A stretch of DNA of 64,000 nt from Zobellia nedashkovskayae (GCF_015330125.1 NZ_JADDXR010000002.1:372001-436000), one strand, 5' to 3'. Counted from the stretch's first letter, positions 8,086 through 17,443 are shown. Notes: generated by a model from the letters alone, not told the origin. Translations and numbers: made by a program.

Positions 8086-9723
8086 ATGGCCAAGACAAGT
8101 GAATTATTAGTTGGAAAATGGGATACGCTGCACGAGAACGGGGCTTTTGACCTGAAGCGTCAATATATTACCCGTCACGAGCATAAAGCCACTATGCCCA
8201 GCAGGGTGTTGCGCTATAACGACGCTGCGGAAGAAATTCAGCGCTTGATTAAAAAATGTGAATCGGAAAACGAGGGTTTCCGCGCATTCGGTTCGCGTTG
8301 GTCCATGTCCAAAATTGCGCATCAGAAAGATAATATGCATCAAAACAATTTGATGTATCTAGACCTTGAAATAGAGGAAGGCGATATGCACCCCGATTCT
8401 GAATACGCGCATGAAAATATCTTCTTTTTTGAATGCGGAAGTACCATTAAACAGATTTCACAAAAACTAAATGAATACGGTAAATCCTTAAAAACCACAG
8501 GTGCCAGTAATGGGCAGACCATTGCGGGTTGTATTTCCACCGGTGTACATGGGTCCGCTTTTGATACGGGTGCGGTACAGGATTATATCGTAGGCCTGAA
8601 CATCATTACGGGACCAAATGCTGAAGATAATGTGTATCTGGAACGGCATTCCCAACCCAGTTTAAACGATGCTTTTGCGCAAAGTATAAACGCTAGGGTC
8701 ATTAGGAATGACGACCTTTTCAATGCCGCTTTGGTGGGTTTGGGCAGTTTTGGGTTTATTCACGGCGTTGCCCTAGAAGCAGACGACCTTTTCCTGTTGG
8801 ATAGATACGTGAGAAGAATTGATAAAAACCTGGCCCTTTCCTTATCCAAAACTTTAGATTTTAAGAATTCCGAGTTTAAAATTGATAATGAAGTAGATGA
8901 AAACGGAAAACCTAACCGACCGTACCATTATAAAATTTTCATTAACCCGTATGTGGACGAAGACCAATATGTGGTGGAGGCCATGTACAAGAAAAAGTAC
9001 ACCCTAGCCTACCCGGACCCGTTTACTAAAATTGAAAAATCGCTTTATAAAGACCTTATTTATTTGCTGATCAAATTCAGTGAGAAATTCCCGAAAAGTA
9101 TTCCGTGGTTTATAAAGAGTTTGCAAAAAAGTATTCTGCCAGAAATTACCAAAGACGAAGAAAAAATTAGGGCTACGCTCTATGAAACCTTTTGGGATGC
9201 CGGTTACAAAGGCCCTGCTTTTGCCTGTTCTATGGGCGTTGCCATTGAAGATTCCGAAAGGGCATTGAACGCGCTGGTAAAAATGACCAAAGACCATCCT
9301 ATTCCCGGAATTTTTGCGATGCGCTACGTCAACAAAACGGAAGCCACTTTGGGCTTTACCAAATTCCATAAAACCTGCGTTATTGAGATTGACGGCATCC
9401 AATGGAATAAATCCGATAAAATTCCCAGTTTGGAGGAATATGGTCGGTTTATGATCGAGGCGATGCAAGCTGAAAATATTCCGTTTACCGTGCATTGGGG
9501 CAAAAGCATGGACTATGCATTTCCCGATCTAGCCCACCACATGTACGGCAACAACGTAGACCAATGGATGAAATGTAGAAGTTGGCTGCTTTCCGAGAAA
9601 ATGGCGAATGTATTTTCCAACGAATTTATTACCACATTAGGATTGGAAACGTATCAAAATGTGCCCAACGATTTTATTGAATCTTTGGATAAAAGCGGAC
9701 AGCCCGCACATTTAATTACATAG
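8086..9723 (+). CDS. FAD-binding (VAO-family) oxidase, sugar-lactone oxidase-like
   Basis: 545 residues from the ATG at 8086; an in-frame ATG at 8056 would overlap the lipoprotein gene by 26 bases and is less likely. Residues 40-240 form a PCMH-type FAD-binding domain, with RAFGSRWSMS (66-75) and the pyrophosphate-binding stretch TGASNGQTIAGCISTGVHG (138-156). The C-terminal half resembles the substrate domain of gulonolactone, arabinonolactone and alditol oxidases. At the place where covalent flavoproteins of this family have GSGHS, this one has GSRWS, so the usual FAD-linking histidine is missing. There is no signal peptide. Substrate unknown. Confidence 0.75.
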   Translation: MAKTSELLVGKWDTLHENGAFDLKRQYITRHEHKATMPSRVLRYNDAAEEIQRLIKKCESENEGFRAFGSRWSMSKIAHQKDNMHQNNLMYLDLEIEEGDMHPDSEYAHENIFFFECGSTIKQISQKLNEYGKSLKTTGASNGQTIAGCISTGVHGSAFDTGAVQDYIVGLNIITGPNAEDNVYLERHSQPSLNDAFAQSINARVIRNDDLFNAALVGLGSFGFIHGVALEADDLFLLDRYVRRIDKNLALSLSKTLDFKNSEFKIDNEVDENGKPNRPYHYKIFINPYVDEDQYVVEAMYKKKYTLAYPDPFTKIEKSLYKDLIYLLIKFSEKFPKSIPWFIKSLQKSILPEITKDEEKIRATLYETFWDAGYKGPAFACSMGVAIEDSERALNALVKMTKDHPIPGIFAMRYVNKTEATLGFTKFHKTCVIEIDGIQWNKSDKIPSLEEYGRFMIEAMQAENIPFTVHWGKSMDYAFPDLAHHMYGNNVDQWMKCRSWLLSEKMANVFSNEFITTLGLETYQNVPNDFIESLDKSGQPAHLIT

Positions 9724-9761
9724 CTATAATTCGTAAACCATACTTTTAGTTCACACCGATC

Positions 9762-9809
9762 AAGCCTCATCATTTGGTTCCTATCCTTTTGATGAGGCTT
9801 CTTTTTTTT
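9762..9809 (+). terminator. Rho-independent terminator after the oxidase gene
   Basis: An 11-bp perfect stem (aagcctcatca with tgatgaggctt), a 17-nt loop and a run of eight T. It is 39 bases past the stop codon. Confidence 0.85.
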
Positions 9810-9908
9810 CTTTCCTTTTCAGTTTTAAACCTTGGTAAATGCGGTGATAATTCGTTGATAAAAATCAGGTATAAAATCTTGTGCTATCTTAAATAAAAAT
9901 TCACTTAA

Positions 9909-9936
9909 TGTCAATTTAACATATTGACAGTCAATA
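9909..9936. promoter_or_regulatory. Overlapping palindromes, candidate operator before the protease genes
   Basis: tgtcaat (9909-9915) pairs with attgaca (9923-9929), and the overlapping tattgac-a-gtcaata (9922-9936) is a perfect palindrome. A possible -7 box tatttttg (TAnnTTTG form) lies at 10025-10032. The stretch 9810-10132 holds no gene, and these are the only structured elements I see there. Confidence 0.35.
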
Positions 9937-10132
9937 ATTTGAGATTATAATAAAAAATACTGCAGATTATAAAGAATTTCCATCAAACTATACATAACTG
10001 GTTTTTTTTTGCCTCTTAGTACGGTATTTTTGTCGTGAAGTTAAAACCCATATTCCTCCACAAACTAAACTTGAATCCAGTTTCAATATAACCATTGAAA
10101 ACTTTATTCAATACTTAAAAAACATAGTTGAA

Positions 10133-10375
10133 ATGGAATTGGTTATTCAAACCGGAAGAGAAAACAACGACCTATGGAAAATCCCACAGGTAAAAACTTT
10201 ACTCCAGCCGTACCATCCTGTTATTTCCGCAGATGTACTTTGTCTGGAGGACAAATGCTTTCATTACCTAACGCTAAATGACCATGCCCCTGTACAGAAA
10301 CTTATAGGTCTACTCATGGAAATAAAAGGCATTAAAGCTGCCTATCAAAAACCACTTGACTTCCCCCCAATGTAA
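10133..10375 (+). CDS. Stand-alone protease-propeptide-like small protein
   Basis: 80 residues, no signal peptide. The second half (HYLTLNDHAPVQKLIGLL, then GIKAAYQKPLDFPP) aligns by eye with the segment of the following S8 protease before its catalytic domain (FYKLAAPEGEDLESIAASL, then VDGAYVKPGCLPP). Shared features are the F/H-Y-x-L strand, a helix, and the closing AYxKP...PP motif. Subtilase propeptides of the I9 type act as folding helpers and inhibitors, and free-standing I9 proteins inhibit subtilases. This gene lies 119 bp before the protease gene, so a role as inhibitor, immunity protein or chaperone for it is a reasonable inference. Confidence 0.6.
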   Translation: MELVIQTGRENNDLWKIPQVKTLLQPYHPVISADVLCLEDKCFHYLTLNDHAPVQKLIGLLMEIKGIKAAYQKPLDFPPM

Positions 10376-10494
10376 CAGTTTCTATTTGTAAAAGAAAGCT
10401 GTTCAAAAGTTCAAAAATACCCCCGCTCTTATTGGAAACTCAGTATTAACCTTGGTCGATACTAATAAAAAAGTCGACCTATAAATTCAATTTT

Positions 10495-12246
10495 ATGGCA
10501 ACAAAAAAAAGTAAAGTAGTCATTGATTCGCCATCGGGTTCACCACCAGAACTCATTGTCGTCTCAAAAAGCGTTGAGGCACCTCATGCCGAGGAAGCCG
10601 AAAGTGCAGCAAAATCGAAGTCCAAACCATCGGCAAATACCTTAGCAGGTTTTGTGGTGGGTAAAAAGCTGCAGCTTGTTCCGTTATTCGCGGACACAGA
10701 TGCAGAAGTGGCAGAACTGGTTTCAAAGGCAAGCCAAGAAGAAGGTGCCGAAGACCTTTCAAAAATGCGGCAATTTTATAAACTAGCAGCACCGGAAGGA
10801 GAAGACCTGGAAAGTATTGCTGCCTCATTGAACGAACTAGACGAAGTGGATGGTGCGTATGTTAAACCCGGCTGTCTACCTCCCGTTTATTTTGGTGATG
10901 ACGGTATGGAAGCAGCACCTAGTGATGATGCACCACCCATTACCCAAAACCTAACAAACAACCAAGGGTATCTAAATGCTGCACCACAAGGGGTAGACGC
11001 GCGTTACGCTTGGACGCTACCTGGTGGACGTGGTAACGGTGTCCGTATTATTGATATTGAGGGTGGTTGGAATTTTAACCATGAGGACTTACGGGTAAAC
11101 GTAGGTGGCTTACTTGGAGGAAACAACAACACAAGCGACCTACGTTGGCACAATCACGGTACGGCAGTATTTGGTGAAATGACGGGAGACCGAAACAGTT
11201 TTGGGGTAACCGGAATATGCCCGAGCGCCAATGTCAGGGCGTACTCTATTTTTGGTGTGGGGAGTGCCAATGCTATCAGAAGAGCAGCTGATAATCTCCG
11301 CGCCGGTGACCTTATGTTAATTGAATTGCATAGAGGAGGGCCTAACTATCCCGGTGGAAATACGCAAATGGGCTTCATTGCCATTGAATGGTGGCCAGAT
11401 GACCTTGCGGCCTTGCAATATGCCACCAATAAAGGTATCATAGTCATAGAAGCGGCTGGAAACGGGTCTCAAAACCTTGATGCCGCAATCTATAATACAA
11501 GACCTAATGGGTTCCCATCCAGTTGGCGAAATCCGTTTCGTAGAACTGCAGGTCATGATAGCGGCTGTGTTATTGTGGGTGCAGGTGCGCCGCCTCCTGG
11601 CACTAATGGAGGAAATTGGGGCGCTGACCGTAGCCGCTTAGGCTTTAGTAATTATGGTTCTTGTGTTGATACCCAAGGTTGGGGCCGAGGTGTTACTACA
11701 GCTGGTTATGGAAATGTTACGGGCAACAACCCAAATAATAAGAATGAATGGTACACAAATTCCTTTAGTGGTACCAGTAGTGCTTCACCTATCGTTACGG
11801 GTGCTGTAGCCTGTTTGCAAGGTATTCAAAAAGCAGCAGGAAGGGCTATGCTTACGCCTCGTAGAGCTCGCCAATTGTTGAGAAGCACGGGTTCCGCACA
11901 ACAGGCAGGAGCTAATCCGGTATCACAACGCATTGGTAGACGTCCAGACCTAAGGGCATTGGTTAGAGCTACCGCTTCCCGTAGACCTTGGTGTGGAGTT
12001 CAGTTCAATGGTAGTGTACCACGTAATGCTACCCGCAGATGGTTTACCCATAGCTGGCCTGATCATTACCATGTCATCTGGACGGTAGTTCCAACAGCAC
12101 CGGCCATTGACGGTTCTGCTCAGATAGAATTTGAAGTGAAAACTACAAGACAGGCTTTGGGGCTGATCAAGTATTACATAGAGATCAAAAATCTTAAGAA
12201 TTATACGGTAAACGTACAAGCACGTTACTGTGTAGTTGCATCATAA
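10495..12246 (+). CDS. Subtilisin-like (S8) serine protease with C-terminal accessory domain
   Basis: 583 residues. An Ala/Ser/Lys-rich start without signal peptide is followed by a propeptide-like domain (about 50-130). The S8 catalytic domain (about 165-490) has Asp187 in VRIIDIEGG, His221 in WHNHGTAVFGE, oxyanion Asn323 in AAGNGS and Ser428 in FSGTSSASP, so it should be active. Residues 499-583 form a separate small beta-rich domain (CGVQFNGSVPRN, WFTHSWP, IKYYIEIKNL) that is duplicated as the next gene. The absence of a secretion signal suggests cytoplasmic action or export by a non-Sec route. It heads a group of peptidase genes. Confidence 0.85.
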   Translation: MATKKSKVVIDSPSGSPPELIVVSKSVEAPHAEEAESAAKSKSKPSANTLAGFVVGKKLQLVPLFADTDAEVAELVSKASQEEGAEDLSKMRQFYKLAAPEGEDLESIAASLNELDEVDGAYVKPGCLPPVYFGDDGMEAAPSDDAPPITQNLTNNQGYLNAAPQGVDARYAWTLPGGRGNGVRIIDIEGGWNFNHEDLRVNVGGLLGGNNNTSDLRWHNHGTAVFGEMTGDRNSFGVTGICPSANVRAYSIFGVGSANAIRRAADNLRAGDLMLIELHRGGPNYPGGNTQMGFIAIEWWPDDLAALQYATNKGIIVIEAAGNGSQNLDAAIYNTRPNGFPSSWRNPFRRTAGHDSGCVIVGAGAPPPGTNGGNWGADRSRLGFSNYGSCVDTQGWGRGVTTAGYGNVTGNNPNNKNEWYTNSFSGTSSASPIVTGAVACLQGIQKAAGRAMLTPRRARQLLRSTGSAQQAGANPVSQRIGRRPDLRALVRATASRRPWCGVQFNGSVPRNATRRWFTHSWPDHYHVIWTVVPTAPAIDGSAQIEFEVKTTRQALGLIKYYIEIKNLKNYTVNVQARYCVVAS

Positions 12247-12265
12247 AAACAAATAATATTAATCC

Positions 12266-12291
12266 GGAAAGGTCAAAAATTTAGCCTTTCC
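12266..12291 (+). other. Intergenic hairpin
   Basis: ggaaagg pairs with cctttcc across a 12-nt loop, between the protease and its small companion gene. No T-run follows, so it is more likely an mRNA processing or stability element than a terminator. Confidence 0.4.
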
Positions 12292-12306
12292 CTAAAATCT
12301 AAAATT

Positions 12307-12567
12307 ATGAGAGTAGGTGTTCAATTTACTGGCAGTGTACCTAGAAATAGTACACGTAAATGGTTTACCCATAGCTGGCCGGAAGCTTGGCATGTGGTAT
12401 GGAATTGTGTTCCGCAAAGTCCGATTAGGGATGGAGGCGCACAACTGGAATGGAAGATTCAAGTCTGTAGACAGAGTAGTACTAAAATCAAGTACTTCAT
12501 TGAGGCCAAAAACCTTACGGGCTCAACCCTTCAGTTTGAGGCGCGATACGCTATAATGAACCGATAA
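12307..12567 (+). CDS. Stand-alone copy of the S8 protease C-terminal domain
   Basis: 86 residues, no signal peptide. Nearly its full length aligns without gaps to residues 500-583 of the protease just upstream. Shared blocks are GVQF-x-GSVPRN, TR-x-WFTHSWP, IKY-x-IE-x-KNL and ARY, about half of all positions by eye. It probably arose by duplication of the protease tail. Conserved Trp, His and Pro residues suggest a small beta-sandwich binding domain. It could compete with or bind the same ligand as the protease tail. The family is not known to me. Confidence 0.65.
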   Translation: MRVGVQFTGSVPRNSTRKWFTHSWPEAWHVVWNCVPQSPIRDGGAQLEWKIQVCRQSSTKIKYFIEAKNLTGSTLQFEARYAIMNR

Positions 12568-12599
12568 AAATATTTGGTAACACTAAAAATATATGAATT

Positions 12600-12911
12600 A
12601 TGAATATAAATATTAATATCAACGAAACGTCTGATGCTACCAGCAATACTGCTGAAGACCCTACGGAAACTACAAGTGCCGTAGCCGATGCAGGGCTTCC
12701 GCCCTCTGATGTAGCAGTTACATCCGCAGACGACCAGAATTCAGATGATATGGACGCTACTGCTTCAATGGAAGATGGGCATGTAGATATTGGCGGTCCA
12801 CCAGAATGGCTTCTTCAAGCCATGTCCGAGTCAACTTCAGAAGAAGATGATGCAACCGCCGCTACCGATGAAGATATGGACGATGGCGGAAGTGGTCCCG
12901 AACTGGACTAA
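12600..12911 (+). CDS. Highly acidic low-complexity small protein
   Basis: 103 residues, rich in Asp, Glu, Ser, Thr and Ala and almost without Lys or Arg. It starts MNINININET, has one hydrophobic island GGPPEWLLQAMSES near residue 62-75, and ends MDDGGSGPELD. No signal peptide. It is 32 bp after the accessory-domain gene and is followed by a terminator, so it closes a four-gene group with the S8 protease. The extended acidic composition with one short hydrophobic motif suggests a disordered adaptor, an inhibitor or a protease substrate. All of these are inference. Confidence 0.5.
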   Translation: MNINININETSDATSNTAEDPTETTSAVADAGLPPSDVAVTSADDQNSDDMDATASMEDGHVDIGGPPEWLLQAMSESTSEEDDATAATDEDMDDGGSGPELD

Positions 12912-12931
12912 TTTCCAATTTAGAATTCTTG

Positions 12932-12967
12932 ACCCGTATGGTGAAAACTGTACGGGTTTTTGTTTTT
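12932..12967 (+). terminator. Rho-independent terminator of the S8 protease group
   Basis: acccgta pairs with tacgggt (12932-12938 with 12951-12957) across a 12-nt loop and is followed by a T-rich run. Confidence 0.75.
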
Positions 12968-13169
12968 CACAAAAGCTGAATGTATTGAAAAAGCTCTGAT
13001 AACCAAACAAGTAAAACCTCAAAAACACCATTTATACAAAATCAGCTACAATCCACACAACGCCGAACTAGCTAGGCATCAAAATCACTAATTTAAGATT
13101 TTACTTACTGAACGGTAAGCACATATTTACAGTAAAAGGTTCCCTAAAAAATAGAAACTGACTATACAC

Positions 13170-13221
13170 GACCATCGAAACTATGTTTCAATTGGCACAT
13201 AGTTAAAAACACACGATGGTC
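13170..13221. promoter_or_regulatory. Nested inverted repeats before the giant membrane protein
   Basis: gaccatcg (13170-13177) pairs with cgatggtc (13214-13221), and inside it aactatg (13179-13185) pairs with catagtt (13198-13204). It lies 43 bases before the start codon and could be an operator or a 5'-leader structure. The rest of 12968-13264 shows no gene. Confidence 0.45.
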
Positions 13222-13264
13222 TCCATTGTGAACACCTCATTTTCTAATTCTTATTGCAGAACCT

Positions 13265-16200
13265 ATGCCCACCACGTCTTCTTTAGGAAATTCTCTACGT
13301 AAACCCTTTACAGCAAATAAGCGGCTCTTTACGTTACTTACCGTGACTTTTATAATTATTGGGCTGTTCTTTGCTATTTACTACTCCCACATTAAAAATA
13401 ACGAGCACCATTATCGCGAGTCTAAACTTCACAGTTTAGATGCCAATTTTGACATTATTACCAAGCAACTCAATAATAATTTCCAGAAGTATTATTCTAC
13501 GGAGTACGATTCCATTTACTCCAGTAAAGAAGTAACAGCCGAGCTTAGATCAATTTTTTATAACAAACTAAACAACTCGCAATGGGATGTCCTATTAAAT
13601 AAGGTCAGTAAAATTACTCCATCGAAAGGTATCATAAAAAAACTCACTAAAAATGAAGAAAAAGATGGAGCTTATTCGCTATTAAATCAAAGAGATTCAA
13701 TTACCAAGAACAAGATAAGACCCAAAGTTTGGAGAGCTCTTAAACAAAAAATAAGTGAGAGTACACCTTTTGACCAAGAGTTTGATGAATACATTGTCGT
13801 TTTTAAAAAATCCGCAGAATTAAATGAAAAAAATCAGGCGGATTCAATTATAGAATTAAGCTCGCTAAAGGGGCGGATTATCTTACCTGACAGCCTTAAT
13901 AAACTCAATCCGTTTAACATTGGCATGTCTATTGGCATTCCCAAGAACGATGAGGTTTATCAGCTATTTGGACGTGAATACACCTATGAAACGGACCTAG
14001 ATACCCGCGTACATTATGATATTCAAATTTTTGGACTTGTGGAGACAGAGCGTTACAATGAAGCCGTCAGAAAATTAGATCCCTGGATAATTGCTTTGCT
14101 CACCACGTTCTTACTTCTTGGTCTTTTTGGAATGCCCTATTTTAAAATGCTCTTTATTGCTGAAGATGAACGCCTATCCAGTAATGACATTATTTTGTCT
14201 GGCATATCTGTAATTATTGGTGCGCCCATTTTAATAATCGTGTTCTTCTCTCTCATGAACCATTATTACGACTATTACTACAAATTTCCGGACAGACTTG
14301 ATGATTTAAGTGAAAAAATCAAAACCCGTTTTGAAGCTGAAAACGCAGCCAATGTTACCACACTTTATGATATGTCGCTCGCCAGTGAAGAGCGAGCTAG
14401 AGAAAACAGCGACAGTCTGTCTATTCGTATTTCAAAGGGCAATGAAGCCTATCGTGAAAACCACAAGTTTATCTCTAAAATAGATACTACCACCGGCGCT
14501 GTAAAGTATCACATAAGATTAATTGATAAAAATAACATAGAGAATACAAAAAACCTTGGTAGCCGCCCCTACTACACGGATTATGTTAATTCTAAAAACC
14601 TCTGGTTCCTAGATACACTCGCCCATAAAATCAAATATGTCATGAGGCCTGTGGTTTCCATTGAAGACCAAAGCGAGGAAGCCGTTTACCTATTGAAAAA
14701 TGAACGGGACTCCATCTCTGGTTATAGAGTGGGCGCCGCTCAACTAAAATCTTTGCATGAAGCCATTTTACCCTTTGGCTTTCAGTTTGCCGTGGTAGAT
14801 GAAACTGGCGAAGTCTGGTTTCACTCCAAAAAAGGAAGAGCTACCCTAGAAAATTTTCTCTATGTAAGTAGAAACAAAGAAAAAATAGAGGCCGCCATGC
14901 TGGGGCGAATAAAAACAGCAGGCATGGTCAACTATAGAGATAAAGGGCAATTATATAGTATTAGACCCATAGCCAACACTAATCTTAGTGTAATTGCCCT
15001 ATATGATATAGGACTGCTCCGTACCAAAGTATCTGAAGTTTTAACCCTTTCCTGTATTGGTATTGTATTGGCTCTGATTTTATTACTGATTATCACTATC
15101 CTTTCGCTCATCATTAGAAATCCGAAACTAGGACTCTATAAATACGACCGATTCTTATTTGACTTTTTAACTCCAAAAAAAGAGTTGAGAGACTCTTACA
15201 TTATTCTGTCTATTCTACTAACAGGCCTTATTACCATTGCATTTGGCATTAGTTTTCTTATACCTCCAACTACAGCCTATATTCTATGTCTCCTTCTTGG
15301 TATCTATTCCTATTTAATCATATTCTACACGTTGCACCCTCATAGAGGAAACAACGATTTTAAGTTTAAGGTTCGCGATATTCTACTGTTATTAGCCATA
15401 ATTTTCCTCAATATTCTCACTTGTAAAGTCAATGAAAATGAGATTAAGTACGTGCTTCCTTCTTTAATTCTTCAGTTCATTTGTTTAGCTGTGATTTACT
15501 TTAATAAGTCATCAAAAAAAACAAAGTTCATTACCAAAGTTCACCATAAAGTACATTCCATAATTAAAAATGTGAGTGACTTTAGCCGACGTAAAAACAG
15601 GAACATACGAATTGGCTACAGCTATTGGTATGCCCTATTTCTATTCTGTTGGTTGATTCTGTCTACCATTTTTCCAGCGTATTTAATTTTTAAGAATGCT
15701 AAGTTTTTAAATGACCAAATATGGACAAAGACGGATAAGATTGATATGGCCAGACGCTTCATGGATAAAGAAAAAGAACTGGAAACAAGTTTCCCTGCCT
15801 TTACCGGTCAAGAAGATGAATATGCGAAGCTTCAAGAAAAACACTTAAGTGAAGGTCAATATCACGAGACATTTACCCTAAAGGAAACAACAAATACCAA
15901 AACTTCTAAAAACACCCCAAAAAACACAGGCCTAGAAGATTTCCTATGGCACATACGCCCTACTTATGACGCTCGCATAGCTGAATTCCAAGGAATGGTT
16001 TATGCATATGCGCATGATTTCTCGTGGACTAGTGAAGAAAACCCCAACACTTTTTATCTAAATTATTTAGACAGTAATAAAGCGATTTGCATAGCGGACA
16101 CCAGTCTAAAAAACTCAGCGGACTCTCTACCCCCTAAATTCATTCTTTTAGTGGTCATAGGTCTTATTATTATTCTGGCTATTCTATTTTCTTTGATTTT

Positions 16201-17443
16201 ATTTTTCTCGGATCGTTTTTTCGCTTTTCGGTTTAGGCATTTAAAACCTAACGATTTTGACACCAATGAGAAAGAAGGCTACATTGAAAAATTTGGTCAA
16301 ATTCTTCACGATGAAAAATCAAATTCTGGTTTGCTCCTTATTGGACCTCCTTTTTGTGGAAAACAAACCTTTGCGAAGGAAATTTTAATTGATGCCGGTT
16401 ACCTGAGAATAGCCACACTTTCTATGTTACAGCTCGAAAATATGCCAATGAACTCTGACATTGGGGAGAATCTGGGCATCCTTTCCAGCAGCTATCAAAA
16501 AGGACAAAATGATTTTCATCATGAGGATTATGAAGCCTATGTAATAGAACATTTAGAGCATAACATAAAATCGTTTGACGCCAACCATACCAAACTCCGG
16601 ATTATCCTATTTCTTATTTCACAGCGAAAACGCATTATTCTCGTCTCTGAAGTATATCCAAGCCAAATTTTTTCTATGTATGAGTCCGCTCAAGAAGAAG
16701 CTGAACGTTCTTTGGGAAGTCTTCAAGACGACTTTAATTCATGGCGTAATATTTTAAGTGCGTTTCCGCAAATCTTAATTGGCATTACAAAAAACACTAA
16801 AAAAGTATCCAAACAACTCAATTTTGGCCTCCAAAGTGCTCAAAGACCATCTTCAAATGATATTGATATTCTAACTGATGAATTGGGGTATAGCAAATTC
16901 CTGCCCACTTTGGCGCCTGTTATATTGGTCAAATCGCTTTATGATACACCATATGCTATAAATCAACCGCATCGCTTAGACCGGCAACGCATGGTAATGC
17001 ATACCCAAAACTTAGCGCATGGCTACTATAATGACATCTGGAACACCTTACCTACACGTGAACGCTATTTATTATATGATCTAGCCAAAGATGGTTTTAT
17101 GAACATCAAAAATAGGAACTCACTTTTCTCACTAATGAAAAAAGGTTTGGTGGTATGGCATGATCGGCCTAAGATTTTCAATTACAGTTTTAAGAATTTT
17201 ATCATGACTTCAGTGTCATTAAATGAAGCCTTACGACTAGAAAACAAGAACCGCGGAAAAGGGACTTGGGCCAACACACGCATTCTATTTTATCTGCTGA
17301 TTATAACTGTCATCGTGTTCATTGGTCTAGGGAAGCCAGAGCTACTAAAAGATTTTGAAACGCTAGTTGGCACACTGGGCGGACTAGGCGTATTAATCCC
17401 TCTAATAAGTAAACTATTGGCCTCTGGAGGTCAAAAATTATAA
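13265..17443 (+). CDS. Giant membrane sensor protein with Cache-like domain and P-loop NTPase domain
   Basis: 1392 residues. In order: one membrane segment (about 20-40), a first external region to about 270, two membrane segments, and a second external region (about 335-600) resembling a double Cache sensor. Then come several more membrane segments (about 600-830), a third external region, a membrane segment near 962-985, and a cytoplasmic domain. The last has Walker A GPPFCGKQT at 1027-1035, a Walker B-like IILVSE ending at Glu1129 and a winged-helix-like stretch (LPTRERYLLYDLAKDGF). Two C-terminal membrane segments end the protein. I infer an AAA/STAND-type NTPase sensing an external ligand. 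The metzincin gene follows after 18 bp, which suggests a functional link with the peptidases. Confidence 0.7.
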   Translation: MPTTSSLGNSLRKPFTANKRLFTLLTVTFIIIGLFFAIYYSHIKNNEHHYRESKLHSLDANFDIITKQLNNNFQKYYSTEYDSIYSSKEVTAELRSIFYNKLNNSQWDVLLNKVSKITPSKGIIKKLTKNEEKDGAYSLLNQRDSITKNKIRPKVWRALKQKISESTPFDQEFDEYIVVFKKSAELNEKNQADSIIELSSLKGRIILPDSLNKLNPFNIGMSIGIPKNDEVYQLFGREYTYETDLDTRVHYDIQIFGLVETERYNEAVRKLDPWIIALLTTFLLLGLFGMPYFKMLFIAEDERLSSNDIILSGISVIIGAPILIIVFFSLMNHYYDYYYKFPDRLDDLSEKIKTRFEAENAANVTTLYDMSLASEERARENSDSLSIRISKGNEAYRENHKFISKIDTTTGAVKYHIRLIDKNNIENTKNLGSRPYYTDYVNSKNLWFLDTLAHKIKYVMRPVVSIEDQSEEAVYLLKNERDSISGYRVGAAQLKSLHEAILPFGFQFAVVDETGEVWFHSKKGRATLENFLYVSRNKEKIEAAMLGRIKTAGMVNYRDKGQLYSIRPIANTNLSVIALYDIGLLRTKVSEVLTLSCIGIVLALILLLIITILSLIIRNPKLGLYKYDRFLFDFLTPKKELRDSYIILSILLTGLITIAFGISFLIPPTTAYILCLLLGIYSYLIIFYTLHPHRGNNDFKFKVRDILLLLAIIFLNILTCKVNENEIKYVLPSLILQFICLAVIYFNKSSKKTKFITKVHHKVHSIIKNVSDFSRRKNRNIRIGYSYWYALFLFCWLILSTIFPAYLIFKNAKFLNDQIWTKTDKIDMARRFMDKEKELETSFPAFTGQEDEYAKLQEKHLSEGQYHETFTLKETTNTKTSKNTPKNTGLEDFLWHIRPTYDARIAEFQGMVYAYAHDFSWTSEENPNTFYLNYLDSNKAICIADTSLKNSADSLPPKFILLVVIGLIIILAILFSLILFFSDRFFAFRFRHLKPNDFDTNEKEGYIEKFGQILHDEKSNSGLLLIGPPFCGKQTFAKEILIDAGYLRIATLSMLQLENMPMNSDIGENLGILSSSYQKGQNDFHHEDYEAYVIEHLEHNIKSFDANHTKLRIILFLISQRKRIILVSEVYPSQIFSMYESAQEEAERSLGSLQDDFNSWRNILSAFPQILIGITKNTKKVSKQLNFGLQSAQRPSSNDIDILTDELGYSKFLPTLAPVILVKSLYDTPYAINQPHRLDRQRMVMHTQNLAHGYYNDIWNTLPTRERYLLYDLAKDGFMNIKNRNSLFSLMKKGLVVWHDRPKIFNYSFKNFIMTSVSLNEALRLENKNRGKGTWANTRILFYLLIITVIVFIGLGKPELLKDFETLVGTLGGLGVLIPLISKLLASGGQKL

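Noticed and set aside
9004..9495. 163-residue minus-strand frame
   Set aside because: Antisense to the FAD oxidase, whose motifs and length are convincing.
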